Shown: positions 32,413 through 33,747 of the stretch, piece by piece
How positions within the stretch are numbered: the stretch's first letter is position 1
Layout: each line of letters begins with the position of its first letter
NCBI GenBank assembly: GCA_944322345.1
Contig: CALUOO010000022.1
Location: 1 to 33,747 of the forward strand
Source of the DNA: an uncultured Bacteroides sp.
GTDB taxonomy: Bacteria > Bacteroidota > Bacteroidia > Bacteroidales > Bacteroidaceae
DNA length: 33,747 nucleotides
Direction: 5' to 3'
The notes under the pieces: generated by a model
Told to the model about the DNA's origin: nothing
Databases searched by the model: none
The model's input: only the letters and a program-made list of their open reading frames with translations
Made by a program: the position numbers and the translations under genes

Positions 32413-33193
32413 AAATTCCGTTGTTTAAGTCCTCTATAATATAAAGGGCTACTAAATCAGAATTTACCGATATTTGACCATTCATCAGAAGCGGTAGAAG
32501 TTCATCACGCAGCTTAATCAAGTTATTGCTCTCAGCTATATTCTGGTCAATCATTAAATGATATTGCGAAACAACAGCATGAAATGTTTCTATTAATTGT
32601 TTAGGAACTTCAAACCAATGATTTGCCAAGAATACTTCTGCTTGAAAGTTCTTAATACCAGATGTTTTCCCTTCAAAATTGAACATATTATCATTATCAT
32701 AAAGATTTTTCCATAGATAATAAAAGTACTCAGAAAACACTCGTTTCTTCATGCTAAATGATTGACAGAAATTAGAACACACTAAAGCTCCTCCATTTCT
32801 TTCAATGACACCATTTGTTATCAATGCCACTCTACCTGTTGCTTGAATAGGGCTTCCTCCAGAAACCTCAATTACAATATCACCATCTTCTAAAAGTCTG
32901 TCAGAATGTTTCGATGTAATGTATCTTGTGGGTACATCATTTAGCTTAATAATGTCTGCTCCACGCACACAACCCACTTTGATTGTCCCATCTTTGGGTA
33001 TATCATCACCCCAATCTCCAGCTTTGTTTTTGTTTATAAAAGAATTAAATGTAATATCTTTCCAGCCTTTAGGAATTTCCCGTTTCAACTTATCATTCCA
33101 AACCATTTCACCACCACTAGACTTATATGGTCTTCCATTTTCATCTGGAAAATCAAACTGTACAAACCAGTAATCGTAGAGTTGTTTAGCCAT
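32366..33193 (-). CDS. Silent HsdS C-terminal half cassette
   Basis: This 275-residue frame begins MAKQLYDYWFVQFDFPDENG, which is the central conserved segment of HsdS, so the N-terminal half is missing. It carries one target-recognition domain (KNKAGDWGDDIPKDGTIKVG; GDIVIEVSGGSPIQATGRVA; FNFEGKTSGIKNFQAEVFL) and the C-terminal coil LIKLRDELLPLLMNGQISVN. VNSDL lies at 243-247. It then continues 28 residues beyond the element, overlapping the recombinase start. The frame is open just upstream (YIPLNQNLEAM) to a TGA, and no normal HsdS start exists. It is a donor of a second recognition domain; use as a separate half-S cannot be excluded. Confidence 0.85.
   Translation of the reverse strand: MAKQLYDYWFVQFDFPDENGRPYKSSGGEMVWNDKLKREIPKGWKDITFNSFINKNKAGDWGDDIPKDGTIKVGCVRGADIIKLNDVPTRYITSKHSDRLLEDGDIVIEVSGGSPIQATGRVALITNGVIERNGGALVCSNFCQSFSMKKRVFSEYFYYLWKNLYDNDNMFNFEGKTSGIKNFQAEVFLANHWFEVPKQLIETFHAVVSQYHLMIDQNIAESNNLIKLRDELLPLLMNGQISVNSDLVALYIIEDLNNGIYEREHHSGDSCGNAA
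32453..32466 (+). repeat. hsdS recombination element, copy D (end of silent cassette)
   Basis: Plus strand TAAATCAGAATTTA. On the minus strand it encodes VNSDL (residues 243-247) near the end of the silent C-half. It is inverted relative to copies B and E. Confidence 0.85.
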
Positions 33194-33213
33194 CGCCTCT
33201 AAATTCTGATTTA
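33111..33213 (-). repeat. Right arm of 103-bp inverted repeat, in silent cassette
   Basis: This is the reverse complement of 30080-30182 with two mismatches. It spans the start of the silent C-half, including 20 bp upstream of its ATG, and ends exactly at the 14-bp element. Confidence 0.92.
33200..33213 (-). repeat. hsdS recombination element, copy E (upstream edge of silent cassette)
   Basis: Plus strand TAAATTCTGATTTA; minus strand TAAATCAGAATTTA, read as LNQNL just upstream of the cassette ATG. It is inverted relative to copy A, so A x E recombination inverts everything between them. Confidence 0.85.
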
Positions 33214-33303
33214 GTGGAATGTATCAATACCGTTAGGATAGCTACAGGAATTAGTAACCATCCTAACTATATATTAATATCTACTATTTATATGCAACAA
33301 AGC

Positions 33304-33747
33304 TTATCTACGAAAAATTTTTTTCTGAGAATTATGAACAACCTGCATCGCAAACATCAGACACCTCCTCCTATACACCTCTTCCTCCTCATCCGGCCTT
33401 CTTCCGTCCCAGCGAAGATCTGAGTCGGAGTTACCACCACCTCCGCCGGATGAAACAGCAACAGGTTGTCCGCCAATCAAAGCATCAGCGATAGAAAAGA
33501 TTCGTTCCCGCACAGAAGGCTCAGCCAGCTGGTCAAGAAATGTCTGCATCTGTTCAGTCTGATTGTCGTTGAGATCCGTCAGTCGTGCATACTCCTGTTG
33601 CAGCCATTTAAACTCCCGATAGTCCAGCAACGCATTATTCTGCACCGCCTGTATTTGCTGTTCGGCATCCTTCCGATACAGTTCTTCAATCTGACGGACA
33701 ATCTTCACGAATCGGCTGGCGATAGACCGGTTCTGCTCCTCAATCCA
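33304..33747 (-). CDS. C-terminal part of a probable mobilisation relaxase (partial, runs off window)
   Basis: The frame is open to the window edge, giving 147 visible residues beginning WIEEQNRSIASRFVKIVRQI. It is helical and coiled-coil-like over about 1-95, then has a flexible VSSGGGGGNSDSDLRWDGR linker and a charged tail (RPDEEEEVYRRRCLMFAMQV; KKIFRR). Bacteroides relaxases of the MobB/BmgA type often end with a helical region, a poly-Gly/Ser linker, a DLxW-like motif and a basic tail, which is why I suggest that family. The catalytic domain would lie outside, so this is tentative. It is upstream of and on the same strand as the silent hsdS cassette, 110 bp away. Confidence 0.45.
   Translation of the reverse strand, partial: WIEEQNRSIASRFVKIVRQIEELYRKDAEQQIQAVQNNALLDYREFKWLQQEYARLTDLNDNQTEQMQTFLDQLAEPSVRERIFSIADALIGGQPVAVSSGGGGGNSDSDLRWDGRRPDEEEEVYRRRCLMFAMQVVHNSQKKIFRR

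Overview
The window looks like chromosome of a gut Bacteroides or close relative. The evidence is the AT-rich intergenic DNA, the Bacteroidota-type promoters (a TAnnTTTG -7 box, in two cases with a TTTG -33 box at about 19 bp) in place of -35/-10 boxes, the lack of purine-rich ribosome binding sites, and the gene content: short HPF next to a Xer recombinase and rpsU, a PorT-like outer-membrane barrel, a secreted DUF4091 protein, a GtaA-type glutaminase and a Dcu transporter.

Positions 1-19562 are ordinary core genome. On the minus strand rpsU, a Xer recombinase, hpf and tRNA-Thr run together from a good promoter at 1687-1717. Then come an aminopeptidase P (pepP) and a gamma-carbonic-anhydrase-like protein on the plus strand. 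These converge, across a terminator hairpin, on gltX-waaA. A PgpH-type membrane HD phosphohydrolase (c-di-AMP phosphodiesterase family) overlaps tail to tail with a low-molecular-weight phosphotyrosine phosphatase. A DUF4091 secreted protein, priA, an outer-membrane barrel, a large secreted glutaminase-family protein and dcuB complete the core.

Positions of about 19563-33747 form a defence and mobility island. The left part is a tight minus-strand operon of a DUF262 protein, a DUF3696-type AAA ATPase and a 303-residue protein whose C-terminal third resembles a HigB/RelE-fold toxin. This is the best candidate in the window for a little-described system. Divergent from it, across about 150 bp with facing promoters, is a small XRE regulator heading a type I restriction-modification operon: xre, hsdR, hsdM, a RhuM-family gene, an 84-residue membrane/coiled-coil protein, and hsdS.

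The hsdS end is an invertible locus. Downstream, on the minus strand, lie an N-terminal half hsdS, a tyrosine recombinase and a silent C-terminal half hsdS. Four copies of a 14-bp element, TAAATCAGAATTTA, lie at the centres and 3' ends of the hsdS pieces in alternating orientation. The element encodes INQNL at gene centres (LNQNL in the silent cassette) and VNSDL, on its other strand, at gene ends, so both orientations stay in frame. A 103-bp inverted repeat (two mismatches) joins the active hsdS centre to the silent C-half. Inversion across it would exchange the second target-recognition domain and would also place the recombinase in the hsd transcript. The window ends in the C-terminal part of a probable mobilisation protein, which suggests a mobile or once-mobile element.
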